Of a stretch of DNA of 64,000 nucleotides, positions 18,690 to 26,969 are shown one piece after another. Each line of letters opens with the position of its first letter. Position 1 is the stretch's first letter. Below the pieces are notes generated by a model. The model was given only the letters and a program-made list of their open reading frames with translations. It was not told where the DNA came from and did no database searches. The stretch is from assembly GCA_040389445.1 (NCBI GenBank), contig JAZJZX010000002.1, positions 1-64,000 on the forward strand, in the 5' to 3' direction. This stretch comes from UBA5189 sp040389445 (GTDB taxonomy: Bacteria; Chloroflexota; Limnocylindria; Limnocylindrales; CSP1-4). The translations under genes and the position numbers were made by a program.

Positions 18690-19364
18690 ATGCATCTCCT
18701 CGTGATCGAGGATGACGAACGACTCGGCCGGGTGCTCAAGCGCCTGCTCGAGGAGGATCGGCACGTCGTCGATGTCGCGACCGATGGCGAGACCGGTCTC
18801 GAGCTCGCGGAATCGGACGGTTTCGACGTCGTCGTCCTCGACGTTGGCCTCCCGGATATCAATGGGCTGGAGGTTGCGCGTCGCCTTCGCGCTCGGGGCA
18901 GGGAGATTGCGATCCTGATGCTCACGGCCCGGGACACGGTGCGCGATCGAGTGACCGGCCTCGATGCCGGCGCCGACGATTATCTGGTCAAGCCGTTTGC
19001 GTACGAGGAACTGGCGGCCCGCATTCGTGCGCTGGGCCGCCGAGCCGAACCGGGTCCGCGCAGGCCCGAGTCCCGCCTGGAGGTCGGGCCGATCGCCCTG
19101 GATGAAACCGGGCGGCGCGTCACCGTGAACGGCCTGCCCGTCGACCTGAGTCCCAGGGAGTTTGCACTGCTGGAGTGCTTTCTTCGCCATCCGGGCCAGG
19201 CGCTCACGCGGGACCAGCTGCTGGATCAGGCGTGGCCCTACAGCGTCGCCGTCACGCCCAATGCCGTGGACGCCTACGTCCACTACCTGAGGACCAAGCT
19301 CGGGACTGCCGGAACGAGGGTCGAGACGGTGCGCGGGGTCGGCTACCGATTGAGCGATGCCTGA
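18690..19364 (+). CDS. OmpR-family response regulator
   Basis: The 224-aa regulator has a receiver domain (acidic pair at residues 8-9, phospho-acceptor Asp 51 in LDVGLPD, Lys 101 in LVKPF). A winged-helix DNA-binding domain follows, from about residue 130, ending GTRVETVRGVGYRLSDA. ATG 18690 follows AGGAG at 18675-18679. It overlaps the sensor kinase gene by 8 bp. Its position after the flavinylation genes suggests it may regulate them, but no binding site was identified. Confidence 0.93.
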   Translation: MHLLVIEDDERLGRVLKRLLEEDRHVVDVATDGETGLELAESDGFDVVVLDVGLPDINGLEVARRLRARGREIAILMLTARDTVRDRVTGLDAGADDYLVKPFAYEELAARIRALGRRAEPGPRRPESRLEVGPIALDETGRRVTVNGLPVDLSPREFALLECFLRHPGQALTRDQLLDQAWPYSVAVTPNAVDAYVHYLRTKLGTAGTRVETVRGVGYRLSDA

Positions 19365-20715
19365 CGGGACGAGGCGCAATACGTTCGACGCGGCCGAGGA
19401 TGCTGCCGTCACCGGCGATGAGCGACTCGTGGCGGGCGTCGGTCGTCGCCTCGTGCTGTGGGCCGCCGGGACGACCCTGCTCGTCCTGGTCGCCCTGGGG
19501 ATCGCCCTCTATGCCGCCGTCGATCAGAGCCTGTCCAGTTCGGGAGTCCGCCAACTCGAAGCTCGCGCCGAAGCGATGCGTCGTGCCATCGAGGGCCCGG
19601 GCGGCCGCCCGGACGGGGACGACCTTCCGACGGGGATCGTGTTCGGCGGCGGACTCTCGGGGACCTTCGCGCTCGTCCTGGGCGCCGACGGCAAGATCAT
19701 CGTTCCACGCAATGTGCCCCCTTCGATGAACCAGCCGGACCTGGGCTCACTCAAGGCGGCACAGGCGTCCGGCCGGGACGTTCGCGAAGGGTCCGTATCG
19801 GGCACGCCGGTCCGGATCCTGACGACGCCGCTCAAGACCCAGATCGGGACCGTGTTCGTCCAGATCTTCCAGGATCGAACCGCCGAGGAGCGGACCCTCG
19901 CCGTGCTCCTTGCCGTCCTGCTTGGGGGTGGCATCGTGGTTCTGCTGGTCGCGACCGGCGTCGGGACGGTCTACTCGCGTCGCGCGCTGATACCGATTCG
20001 CGCCTCCCTGGCGTCCCAGCGTCGGGCGCTGCGCCGACAGCGCGAATTCGCCGCCGATGCGAGCCACGAATTGAGGACGCCCCTGACGGTCGTCCGCGCT
20101 TCGCTCGACCTGCTGCGTCGGCACCCGGACGCCCCGGTTCGCCAGGTGGGCGACGCCCTCGATGACATCGGGGCCGAAGTCGACAATCTGACGCACCTCG
20201 TCGAGGACCTGCTGCTCCTGGCGCGCACTGATTCGGGTGCCGTCCCGCTCGAGCGTTTGCCGATCGATCTCGGCGACGTGGTTGCCGATGCCGCCTCAGC
20301 GCTGGTTTCCGCCGCCGGCCAGCGGGCTGTACGGATCTCCGTGGACCCCGTACCGGCGATGGTCCGAGGTGACGCAGCCAGGATTCGCCAGCTCGTCCTG
20401 ATCCTCGTGGACAACGCCATCCGGCACAGTCCGCCGGACGGCGAGGTCCGGGTGTCCGTGCGCGTGGATGGTCCGACGGGCGTCCTCCTCGTCGAGGACG
20501 AGGGCCCGGGCATCCCGGACGAGGATGTGCCGCACGTCTTCGAACGCTTCTGGCGCGGTGCCGGCGCTCCCGCCGGCGGGTCCGGGCTCGGGCTCTCGAT
20601 CGCGTCGTGGATCGTGGCCGGCCATGATGGTTCGATTCAGGTGACGAACGGTGATCCAGTCGGGGCCAGGTTCGCCGTTCGGATCCCCCTGGATCGAGGG
20701 CCGGCGGCCGGCTGA
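19357..20715 (+). CDS. Sensor histidine kinase
   Basis: The 452-aa kinase has two membrane helices (about residues 32-52 and 185-207) enclosing a roughly 130-residue extracytoplasmic sensor. The dimerisation box SHELRTPLTVV carries the phospho-accepting His 237. The ATPase domain has LVDNAIRHSP (N box), DEGPGIPDED (G1) and GGSGLGLSIA (G2). It is the partner of the response regulator just upstream. Its signal is unknown. Confidence 0.93.
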   Translation: MPDGTRRNTFDAAEDAAVTGDERLVAGVGRRLVLWAAGTTLLVLVALGIALYAAVDQSLSSSGVRQLEARAEAMRRAIEGPGGRPDGDDLPTGIVFGGGLSGTFALVLGADGKIIVPRNVPPSMNQPDLGSLKAAQASGRDVREGSVSGTPVRILTTPLKTQIGTVFVQIFQDRTAEERTLAVLLAVLLGGGIVVLLVATGVGTVYSRRALIPIRASLASQRRALRRQREFAADASHELRTPLTVVRASLDLLRRHPDAPVRQVGDALDDIGAEVDNLTHLVEDLLLLARTDSGAVPLERLPIDLGDVVADAASALVSAAGQRAVRISVDPVPAMVRGDAARIRQLVLILVDNAIRHSPPDGEVRVSVRVDGPTGVLLVEDEGPGIPDEDVPHVFERFWRGAGAPAGGSGLGLSIASWIVAGHDGSIQVTNGDPVGARFAVRIPLDRGPAAG

Positions 20716-20725
20716 CTCCGTCGCG

Positions 20726-20731
20726 TACCCT
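20726..20731 (+). promoter_or_regulatory. -10 hexamer for leaderless MFS transcript
   Basis: TACCCT is followed by six bases (GCGCAA) and GTG 20738. This matches the spacing at other leaderless candidates and decides the start, which would otherwise lie inside the kinase gene. Confidence 0.5.
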
Positions 20732-20737
20732 GCGCAA

Positions 20738-22099
20738 GTGCGTGCCCTGGTTGGCCCCGTTGCTGCCGCGATCCGGGAAATCGATCGCCCGATCCTCACG
20801 CTCGCGGCCATCTCGTTCATCTCGCAGGTCGGCGTGTCGATCATGCTGCCGCTCCTGCCGATCTTCGCGATCCAGCTTGGGGCGTCGCCACGAGAGCTCG
20901 GGCTGATGGTCAGCATTTTTGCGGTGACGGTGACGCTCGGTCAGCTGGGCTCCGGGGTCCTGAGCCAACGCGTCTCCCCGCGCCGCCAGCTCCCGCTCGG
21001 TCAGGTTGCCTATGCCGCTGCGAATTTCCTGATCGCGACGGCCCAGAGCGCGGTGCCGCTGATCGTCTTCCGGGGCCTGGCCGGGTTCGGGGGCGGGTTG
21101 TCGATCATCGCTGAACGGCTCTATGTCGCCCGCGTGGCGGACCGCGCCCGACTGGCGTTCACGAACGGGATTCTGTCGGCCGCAGGGTCGGCCGGAACCG
21201 TGCTCGGGCCGGTCCTCGGCGGCTTCCTGGCCCTCGCCGACCTGCGGGTCCCGTTCATCGTCGTCGGGGTCACGGCGCTGCTGGCGGGGGCCGCCGCGAT
21301 CCTCTTCCTGCCGGCCGAGCCGGCCGAGCCGTCCGAATCGGCACACCTGGACGATTTGGCCTTGCCGGACTCGACGGCCGAACCGGACGCGCCGCCGGCC
21401 CTGCCGGACGCGCCGTCCGGAGACGGGAGCGGCGGACTCGTCGACCCGATCGTGCCGACCATCGCCATCGCCGACCTGGTCCCGCCGACCCTGCCTTCGC
21501 GGCAGGCGCGCCTTCGAGCACGGGCCGCCGCCATGCAGCCGCTCGGGACACTCGCGCTCTGGAACCTCGGCTTCAACGCCGCATTCGGCGGATGGATCAC
21601 CACGTTCGGACCGTTCGCGAAGGATGAACTGGGCCTGCCGATCAACCAGGTGACCCTCATCTTCGCGATGTTCGGCCTGGGATCGATCTTCATCGGGCCG
21701 TGGCTGAGTCGACTGGCCGACCGGAGCGGACGGCGGCGCATGGTCGCCCTCGGCTCAATGCTCGTCCTGCTGAACCTGATCTCGATGATCGTGCGTGCGC
21801 CAACCCCGATCATCTTCGGGTCGGCCATTGCGGCGGGCGGCGGACTGGCCGCGGCGCAGTCCTCCTGGTTCGCGCTGCTCACGCTGGCGACCGACGGTGG
21901 GCGCCGAGGCCGATCCTTCGGCATGGTCACCGCTCTGTCGAACCTCGGTGTCGTAGCGGGCGCAACGCTCGCTTCGGAGATCTGGCAGGGGTTCGGGATC
22001 GACCGTGCACTCCTCGTCGCGGCAGGGTTCATGGTTCTCGCGGCAGCCTCGTTGGCGCTGGTCCATGAGCAGCCGGAGGACTCGGCCGCCGCCGCCTGA
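20738..22099 (+). CDS. Major facilitator superfamily transporter
   Basis: The 453-aa protein has about twelve membrane helices in two halves. They are separated by a long, Pro/Asp/Glu-rich central loop of about 75 residues. The loop between helices 2 and 3 and its counterpart in the second half (SRLADRSGRRRMVALGSM) carry the MFS motif. This looks like a drug/metabolite exporter-type MFS, but the substrate cannot be inferred. GTG 20738 is preferred to an earlier ATG at 20651, which would overlap the kinase by 65 bp. The last codons lie in a 50-bp tandem duplication. Confidence 0.88.
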   Translation: MRALVGPVAAAIREIDRPILTLAAISFISQVGVSIMLPLLPIFAIQLGASPRELGLMVSIFAVTVTLGQLGSGVLSQRVSPRRQLPLGQVAYAAANFLIATAQSAVPLIVFRGLAGFGGGLSIIAERLYVARVADRARLAFTNGILSAAGSAGTVLGPVLGGFLALADLRVPFIVVGVTALLAGAAAILFLPAEPAEPSESAHLDDLALPDSTAEPDAPPALPDAPSGDGSGGLVDPIVPTIAIADLVPPTLPSRQARLRARAAAMQPLGTLALWNLGFNAAFGGWITTFGPFAKDELGLPINQVTLIFAMFGLGSIFIGPWLSRLADRSGRRRMVALGSMLVLLNLISMIVRAPTPIIFGSAIAAGGGLAAAQSSWFALLTLATDGGRRGRSFGMVTALSNLGVVAGATLASEIWQGFGIDRALLVAAGFMVLAAASLALVHEQPEDSAAAA

Positions 22100-22190
22100 C
22101 CGAGGCTCGATGGTCGGCCGTGTCAGTCGACGTCGATGCCGCCGCCTGATCGAGGCTCGATGGTCGGCCGTGTCAGTCGAGGTCGATGCC
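22091..22190. repeat. 50-bp tandem duplication spanning two convergent gene ends
   Basis: Copies at 22091-22140 and 22141-22190 differ at only two positions. The unit contains the last codons and stop of the MFS gene and, in the other direction, the last codons and stop of the phosphatase gene. The duplication therefore repeats both gene ends while leaving each frame intact. Confidence 0.85.
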
Positions 22191-22784
22191 GTCGTTCCAG
22201 CGCCGGATGACGGGAGTGGCCCGGTCCCAGCCGAGGATGGAGATCGTTGCCGTGTCGAGTGCGAACAGCGCACCCGAGGCCGGGGGAAGCCCGATCCACC
22301 GGGATGCCAGGATCCTCAGCACGTGGCCATGCGCAAAACACAGGGTGTCGCCCGTGACCGACCTTGCCGCGGCAATGACCCGATCGACGCGCGTCGCGAT
22401 GGCCTCGATCGGCTCGCCCTGTTCTGGACCCTTCGTCCAGATCGTCCACCCCGGTCGATCCACGCTGATCTCGGCTGAGGTGCGGCCCTCGTCGTCCCCG
22501 TAGTCCCACTCGACGAGGTCGGAATCCACCCGCACCCGGTCGGCGAATCCGGCCAGCTGTGCCGTATCCAGGGCTCGTGACAGGGGACTCGACACGATCT
22601 CGGCAAACTCGTGCCCGGCAAGGCGTGGCGCCAGGTCGATTGCCTGCTGACGGCCCGTCGCGGTGAGCGGAACATCCGTCAGCCCGGTGTGCCGGCCGGT
22701 CCGCGCCCACTCGGTCTCACCATGACGGACGAGCCACAGCGAGGGCATTGGCCCGGGCGTCGGCGCAACGGCAGATCGGAACAT
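22173..22784 (-). CDS. Histidine phosphatase family protein (phosphoglycerate mutase-like)
   Basis: The 203-aa protein begins with the catalytic RHGETEW motif (His near residue 20) and has FAHGHVLRIL with the second catalytic histidine near 155. Its size and motifs fit cobC/gpmB-type phosphatases, and the substrate is unclear. ATG 22784 lies six bases after TAAACT, so the mRNA is probably leaderless. An internal ATG 12 codons later is the alternative. It converges on the MFS gene. Confidence 0.9.
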   Translation of the reverse strand: MFRSAVAPTPGPMPSLWLVRHGETEWARTGRHTGLTDVPLTATGRQQAIDLAPRLAGHEFAEIVSSPLSRALDTAQLAGFADRVRVDSDLVEWDYGDDEGRTSAEISVDRPGWTIWTKGPEQGEPIEAIATRVDRVIAAARSVTGDTLCFAHGHVLRILASRWIGLPPASGALFALDTATISILGWDRATPVIRRWNDGIDLD

Positions 22785-22790
22785 CGCGCC

Positions 22791-22796
22791 AGTTTA
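22791..22796 (-). promoter_or_regulatory. -10 hexamer for leaderless phosphatase transcript
   Basis: On the minus strand TAAACT is followed by six bases (GGCGCG) and the ATG at 22784. Confidence 0.5.
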
Positions 22797-22858
22797 CCGA
22801 CGGTGCCCCGGGATTACTGACCGTGCCCCGGGACCTGTTTGCCGCCGGTGCGCCGTGT

Positions 22859-22864
22859 GATACT
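22859..22864 (+). promoter_or_regulatory. -10 hexamer for leaderless SnoaL-like transcript
   Basis: GATACT is followed by GGTTCG and then ATG 22871. No Shine-Dalgarno sequence is present. Confidence 0.5.
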
Positions 22865-22870
22865 GGTTCG

Positions 22871-23263
22871 ATGACGCTGGAGCTCGGGTCGTTCTTCGAA
22901 CGCTACGCCGAGCGATACATGGCCGGCGACGCCGAGGCCATCGCGGACATGTGCGAGGCCCCATTCCTCGCCGTGCGGTCCGGGAAGGCCTTCCACCTGC
23001 CCGATCGCGAGGCGGTGGTCGGACATCTCGCCACCAACATGACGGCGTACCGGTCGGCCGGCGCCGCATCGGCCGACATCGCTGACATCGACGTCCAGGA
23101 GCAGGGCTCGGAGGCGGTCCTCGCGACCGTGCACTGGCATGTCCGTGGCCCGGATGGAACGATGGTGCGGGATTTCCGGACCTCGTACCAGCTGGTCGTC
23201 GCCGATCCGTGGCGGATCGTGTCATACGTCAATCACGACCGGGTGGCACACGACGGTTCCTGA
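22871..23263 (+). CDS. SnoaL-like / NTF2-fold protein
   Basis: The 130-aa protein resembles small alpha+beta-barrel (NTF2/SnoaL-like) proteins. It has an N-terminal helix (FFERYAERYMAGDAEAIADMC), a central VVGHLATNMTAYR helix and C-terminal strands (VLATVHWHVRGPDG, TSYQLVVADPWRIVSYVNHD). Such proteins act as isomerases, cyclases or ligand binders, and no catalytic assignment is possible here. The start at 22871 is set by the leaderless promoter. Confidence 0.75.
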   Translation: MTLELGSFFERYAERYMAGDAEAIADMCEAPFLAVRSGKAFHLPDREAVVGHLATNMTAYRSAGAASADIADIDVQEQGSEAVLATVHWHVRGPDGTMVRDFRTSYQLVVADPWRIVSYVNHDRVAHDGS

Positions 23264-23520
23264 GCGCGACCGCGTACAGCCGAAGTGGGCATCCCTGTTG
23301 CGTCCGAGCTTGCCCGAGACCCACCGCCCGAGACCCGCCGCCCGCGAGCCCGGCGCTTGTCCAGCGGGCACGGTTTACGACGCCGCTGGTGGACTTCCTG
23401 CGTGGCAGGCATGGACACGACCGACATGGGGCCGAAACGGGCTTCCCGCGGTCGCGGACTTTGCCCACCGCACAATCGAGCGGCATCCAGGCGTCGCAAG
23501 CTTGTCTGGTGGCCAACACC

Positions 23521-23608
23521 GGCCCGGCGCGGGTCCGGTGTGGCCCGGCCCGGGTCCGGCCCGGCCCGGGTCCGGTGTGGCCCGGGTCCGGTGTGGTGTG
23601 GCCCGGCC
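23521..23608. repeat. Degenerate tandem repeats of GGGTCCGGTGTGGCCC-type units
   Basis: Units alternate between CCCGGGTCCGG and TGTGGCCCGG, in irregular copies over about 88 bp. The block is almost free of A and could form stable hairpins, ending transcription from the left or pausing polymerase. Confidence 0.7.
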
Positions 23609-23616
23609 TTTCCATC

Positions 23617-23645
23617 TTGAGAAGGTGCCGGGACCGCGATACGAT
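23617..23645 (+). promoter_or_regulatory. Candidate promoter of the GYD-domain gene
   Basis: TTGAGA (23617-23622), 17 bp and TACGAT (23640-23645) precede the gene start by 53 bp. Confidence 0.55.
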
Positions 23646-23698
23646 GCCCGGACCACGAGATGCGAGCGCGCTCCTGGCACAGGAAGGACGATGCGGCC

Positions 23699-24025
23699 AT
23701 GGCCTTCTACCTGACGCGGTTCAGCTACACGCCCGAGACGTGGGCTCGATTGACGCAGAACCCCGAAGACCGCCGAGAGGCCGCACGCCAGTACATCGAG
23801 TCAGTCGGCGGGAAGTTGCACGGCTTCTGGTATGCGTTCGGCTCGTACGACGGGTACAACCTCTGGGAAGCGCCGGACAACGTCTCGATGGCCGCAGTGG
23901 CGATCGCGATCGGCGGCGGCGGAGCGTTGGCGAGCTTCGACACGACCGTGCTGCTCACCGTCGAGGAGACCATGGACGCTCTCGGCCGTGCGCGGTCGGT
24001 CACCTACCGGCCGCCCGGGGCGTAG
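23699..24025 (+). CDS. GYD domain-containing protein
   Basis: The 108-aa protein shows the family hallmark GSYDGYNLWEAPDN near the middle, preceded by the strand-helix start MAFYLTRFSYTPETW. It resembles small GYD-domain (ferredoxin-like fold) proteins of unknown function that are common in soil bacteria. ATG 23699 has an AGGAAGGA ribosome-binding site at 23681-23688. It appears monocistronic. Confidence 0.85.
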   Translation: MAFYLTRFSYTPETWARLTQNPEDRREAARQYIESVGGKLHGFWYAFGSYDGYNLWEAPDNVSMAAVAIAIGGGGALASFDTTVLLTVEETMDALGRARSVTYRPPGA

Positions 24026-24100
24026 CCGAGGAGGCATCTCTCCGGGCGGCGATCACGCCCGGGTGAGGTCAGTCGAACGTCGTCCGCGCCACGAACGAAC

Positions 24101-24769
24101 TCACTCAGTTCCGGCCGGAACGGCCAGCCCGATCGGGCAGGAGACACCCGTGCCATGGTCGGGGCAGTAGCCCGCCGGATTCTTGCTGAGGTACTGCTGG
24201 TGGTAGTCCTCCGCGAAATAGAACGTGGGGGAGGGGAGTGCCGTGATCTCGGTGGTGATGGGGCCAAAACCTGCTGTCGAGAGCCGCTCCTCGTAGCCCG
24301 CCCGCGAGGCAACCGCAACCGCTCGCTGGAGCTCCGAGTTCGGGAAGATGGCCGACCGGTACTGCGTTCCAACATCGTTGCCCTGGCGCATCCCCTGGGT
24401 GGGGTCGTGAGCCTCCCAGAAGTGCTTGAGCAGCGCCTCGTATGTCACCACCCTCGGGTCGTAGACCACGCGCACGGCTTCCGCGTGTCCGGTCCTGCCG
24501 GAGCAGGCCTCGCGGTATGTCGCGTTCGGAGTGAATCCACCCTGATAGCCGACCGCGGTCACCCAGACACCCGGCACTTGCCAGAAGCCCTTCTCGGCGC
24601 CCCAGAAGCAGCCCAGCGCAAATTCGGCAATCTCCAGCCCGGCGGGGTAGGGTCCGACGATGGCTCGGCCGCTGACGTGGTGCGGCTCCGCGTCGAGGAT
24701 CGGGGCATCGCGGCCCGGCAGCGCAGAATCGGCGGAGGGCATGGCCGGGGCGCGGGTCTGGAAGAACAT
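24101..24769 (-). CDS. msrA: Peptide-methionine (S)-S-oxide reductase
   Basis: MsrA repairs S-epimers of methionine sulfoxide. The 222-aa sequence has the catalytic GCFWGAEK (Cys 54), then VGYQGG, GHAEAV and FWEAHDPTQ. A C-terminal NPAGYCPDHGTGVSC carries the resolving cysteines. The ATG at 24769 follows CAGGAGA, while a longer frame to 24847 has no such site. About 45 extra N-terminal residues precede the core, as in the longer bacterial MsrA forms. Confidence 0.95.
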   Translation of the reverse strand: MFFQTRAPAMPSADSALPGRDAPILDAEPHHVSGRAIVGPYPAGLEIAEFALGCFWGAEKGFWQVPGVWVTAVGYQGGFTPNATYREACSGRTGHAEAVRVVYDPRVVTYEALLKHFWEAHDPTQGMRQGNDVGTQYRSAIFPNSELQRAVAVASRAGYEERLSTAGFGPITTEITALPSPTFYFAEDYHQQYLSKNPAGYCPDHGTGVSCPIGLAVPAGTE

Positions 24770-24885
24770 GCGGGCGGTCTCCTGTGAGGTTGACGCGAAG
24801 TCTACGCGGCGGCCATGACGGCTCGATGTCGCCTTGCTGACTTGCATGTGTCAACCCAGGGCGGGAGCGCAACGCTCGCTACCAA

Positions 24886-24936
24886 GACCCGATGCCGGGC
24901 TCGACCCGATGCCAGGCTCGACCCGATGCTAGGCTC
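24886..24936. repeat. Three 17-bp tandem repeats forming a promoter
   Basis: Units at 24886-24902, 24903-24919 and 24920-24936 differ only in the middle (GCCGGG, GCCAGG, GCTAGG). Only the last unit contains a -10-like TAGGCT, and it sits at the start of the HAD gene. Confidence 0.75.
24930..24935 (+). promoter_or_regulatory. -10 hexamer for leaderless HAD-hydrolase transcript
   Basis: TAGGCT is followed by six bases (CGACCA) and ATG 24942. Confidence 0.5.
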
Positions 24937-24941
24937 GACCA

Positions 24942-25649
24942 ATGAGCGAGGTAGCAGGCCAGGTTCGTGGACCTTCCGTGGCGGCGGTCATCTTCGATCT
25001 CGACGGCGTCATCGTTGATTCGGAGATCTGGTGGCACGAGGAGCGGGTCGCGTGGGCCTTGGAGATTGGGCGGACCTGGGACCACGCAGACAGCCGCGCC
25101 GTGATGGGAGCGAATTCCCGGGGCTGGGCCCGGATCATGCGTGAACGGATGGAACTGGCCCCGGCGATGGAACCGGAAATCGAGGCGGAAATCGTTGGCC
25201 GCGTCGTTCGCCGCTACGCAGGCGGCGCACCTGCCATCCGCGGTGCGGTCGAGGCCGTCAGGAGGATTGCGTCGACGTGGCCGGTTGCCATCGCATCCTC
25301 GGCCCATCGGTCGGTCATCGATGCCGCCCTTCGTGCGACCGATCTGGAGGCCGTCATCCCGGTTGTCATCTCCTCCGACGAGGTCGCGTTCGGCAAGCCA
25401 GCGCCTGACGTCTATCTCGCCGCTGCCCGGGCGCTGGGGTTTCCCCCCACGGCGTGCCTGGTCGTTGAGGATTCGATCAACGGAGTTCGCTCGGCCAGGG
25501 CGGCCGGCATGATCGTGGTGCTCGTTCCGAACCAAAGCGTTCCACCTGCCCCGGGCGCGGCCGAGCTGGCCGACTTCGTGATCGCGCGCCTCGCCGATCT
25601 GGACCCCGCGACGATCGGACGCGGACAATCCCGCCATGAGGCGTGGTGA
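24942..25649 (+). CDS. HAD-family hydrolase (beta-phosphoglucomutase-like)
   Basis: The 235-aa HAD phosphatase has motif I DLDGVIVDSE (Asp 19, Asp 21), motif II ASSAHRSV, motif III lysine in FGKPAPDVY and motif IV VVEDSINGV. These are features of subfamily IA enzymes that act on sugar phosphates or similar small molecules. The exact substrate is not determined. The gene overlaps the start region of the acyltransferase, so the two are probably co-transcribed. Confidence 0.9.
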   Translation: MSEVAGQVRGPSVAAVIFDLDGVIVDSEIWWHEERVAWALEIGRTWDHADSRAVMGANSRGWARIMRERMELAPAMEPEIEAEIVGRVVRRYAGGAPAIRGAVEAVRRIASTWPVAIASSAHRSVIDAALRATDLEAVIPVVISSDEVAFGKPAPDVYLAAARALGFPPTACLVVEDSINGVRSARAAGMIVVLVPNQSVPPAPGAAELADFVIARLADLDPATIGRGQSRHEAW

Positions 25650-25672
25650 CGTGGCGCGCCAGTAGGGCGGAC

Positions 25673-26461
25673 ATGAGAACAGCGGAGGCGCGTCTCCCGC
25701 GCTCGGAACTGCCGGCCTGGAACCGGACGATCCGGTACTGGACGTCGAGGCTCGCCGTCGGCATCCTGATGCGGCTCGTGTTTCGGCTCCGTATCGACGG
25801 GCGCGAGCATCTGCCGGCAGGACCGGCCGTGCTGTGCTTCAACCACCTGAGCTGGATGGACCCGTTCCTCCTGTTCGCGACGCTGCCGTTGCGGCCGAGG
25901 CTGTACCTCTTCGGGCCGAGGGAGGACGATCTGCGACACGGTCCCCGGAACCGGTTGATGTACTGGACCGGCACCCCGGTGCCGTTCAAGTCCGGAAAGA
26001 ACGACCTCCTCGAGACCACGCGACGGGTCCAGGCAGTGTTTGACGTCGGCGGCGTCCTTGCCATCGCGGGCGAGGGACGGATCCACGTCGGGGAGCGGGT
26101 CCTGTTGCCACTGCAGGACGGGGCCGCGTATTTTGCCCTCCGCGCCGGCGTCCCCGTGGTTCCGGTCGCTCTCAACGGCCTGTCCTGGCTCGGATTTCGG
26201 CGACAACTCCGGGTCAGGATCGGCGCTCCGATCACCACGTCGGGTCGACCGACGAGCCGGGCGATCGCCGAGCTCACTGAACAAACCTCCGTCGCGCTTC
26301 TCGGTCTGCTCGCCGATGCCTCGGATCCGCTCCCTCCGGGCCGATTCGGTCGCTGGTTGACGGAATACTTCAATGAGTGGCCCGAGGGCTCGCGGGCTGC
26401 AGCCGAAGCCGCGGCAGCGGCGCCCCGCACGACCATGCCGATGGAGACGAGCCCGCCCTGA
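25673..26461 (+). CDS. 1-acylglycerol-3-phosphate O-acyltransferase family protein
   Basis: The PlsC-type domain is shown by NHLSWMD (HX4D catalytic motif) around residue 60 and by GEGRIHVGE and VPVVPVALNG further on. The 262-aa form starts at ATG 25673 behind AGGGCGG. GTG 25643, overlapping the HAD stop, is the alternative. It would acylate lysophosphatidate at the membrane during phospholipid synthesis. The 25-residue Ala/Glu-rich C-terminal tail is not conserved in the family. Confidence 0.87.
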   Translation: MRTAEARLPRSELPAWNRTIRYWTSRLAVGILMRLVFRLRIDGREHLPAGPAVLCFNHLSWMDPFLLFATLPLRPRLYLFGPREDDLRHGPRNRLMYWTGTPVPFKSGKNDLLETTRRVQAVFDVGGVLAIAGEGRIHVGERVLLPLQDGAAYFALRAGVPVVPVALNGLSWLGFRRQLRVRIGAPITTSGRPTSRAIAELTEQTSVALLGLLADASDPLPPGRFGRWLTEYFNEWPEGSRAAAEAAAAAPRTTMPMETSPP

Positions 26462-26551
26462 GCGCACAGCGGCGGGCCGGCCGTCCGGTCGGCTCTGGCA
26501 TACTTTCGCTCGACCGGGACGCGGTTCACGACGAACGGGCAAGGAGGACGC

Positions 26552-26917
26552 GTGGTAGCGAGCGGTCTGTCGGCCGATCCAGAGGAATATCGAGTCCGCC
26601 TGGCGGATCAACCCGACGCCCAGCTCGATTCCTGGGCCGCGGAACTGATGCGAGACGTAGCGAAGCGCCGGGGCGTCGTCCAGGTCGTCGAAGCGTTTCG
26701 GTCATCGGCCCGCCTCTCGGAGTCGGAATTCGAACATGTGTTCGCATCTGGCGGCGGAGCGCCGGCCACCGTCGGCCGCGATGCCAATGGGAGACTCATC
26801 GTGCCGACCGTCTCCCTGTACGCGCTCGTTCCGGGCCTTCGTGCCCGTTCGGCCGACGGACGGGACCGTTTGATCGACTACCTCGTGGCGAACTTCAACG
26901 AGCTCGTCTACGTCTGA
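26552..26917 (+). CDS. Conserved-looking hypothetical protein
   Basis: This 121-aa product is unrecognised. The N-terminal half is helical and acidic (MRDVAKRRGVVQVVEAFRSS). The C-terminal half carries a segment rich in aromatic and aliphatic residues ending RLIDYLVANFNELVYV. GTG 26552 has an excellent AAGGAGG site and a CATACT -10-like hexamer at 26499-26504. It lies upstream of the UbiA-type gene on the same strand. Confidence 0.65.
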   Translation: MVASGLSADPEEYRVRLADQPDAQLDSWAAELMRDVAKRRGVVQVVEAFRSSARLSESEFEHVFASGGGAPATVGRDANGRLIVPTVSLYALVPGLRARSADGRDRLIDYLVANFNELVYV

Positions 26918-26969
26918 CCCGGAGCGGCCCCTGGCTGGATGGGGTGCGCTCGGCGCCCGACTCCGGCTC

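Larger units (their letters stand above)
23264..23698. other. Intergenic stretch without a recognisable gene
   Basis: These 435 bases hold no frame with family resemblance or a good ribosome-binding site. The right part contains a G/C-only repeat block and a promoter for the GYD-domain gene. Confidence 0.6.

Noticed and set aside
23521..23608. CRISPR-like array
   Set aside because: The units are short, irregular and have no constant repeat-spacer pattern, and no cas genes are present in the window.
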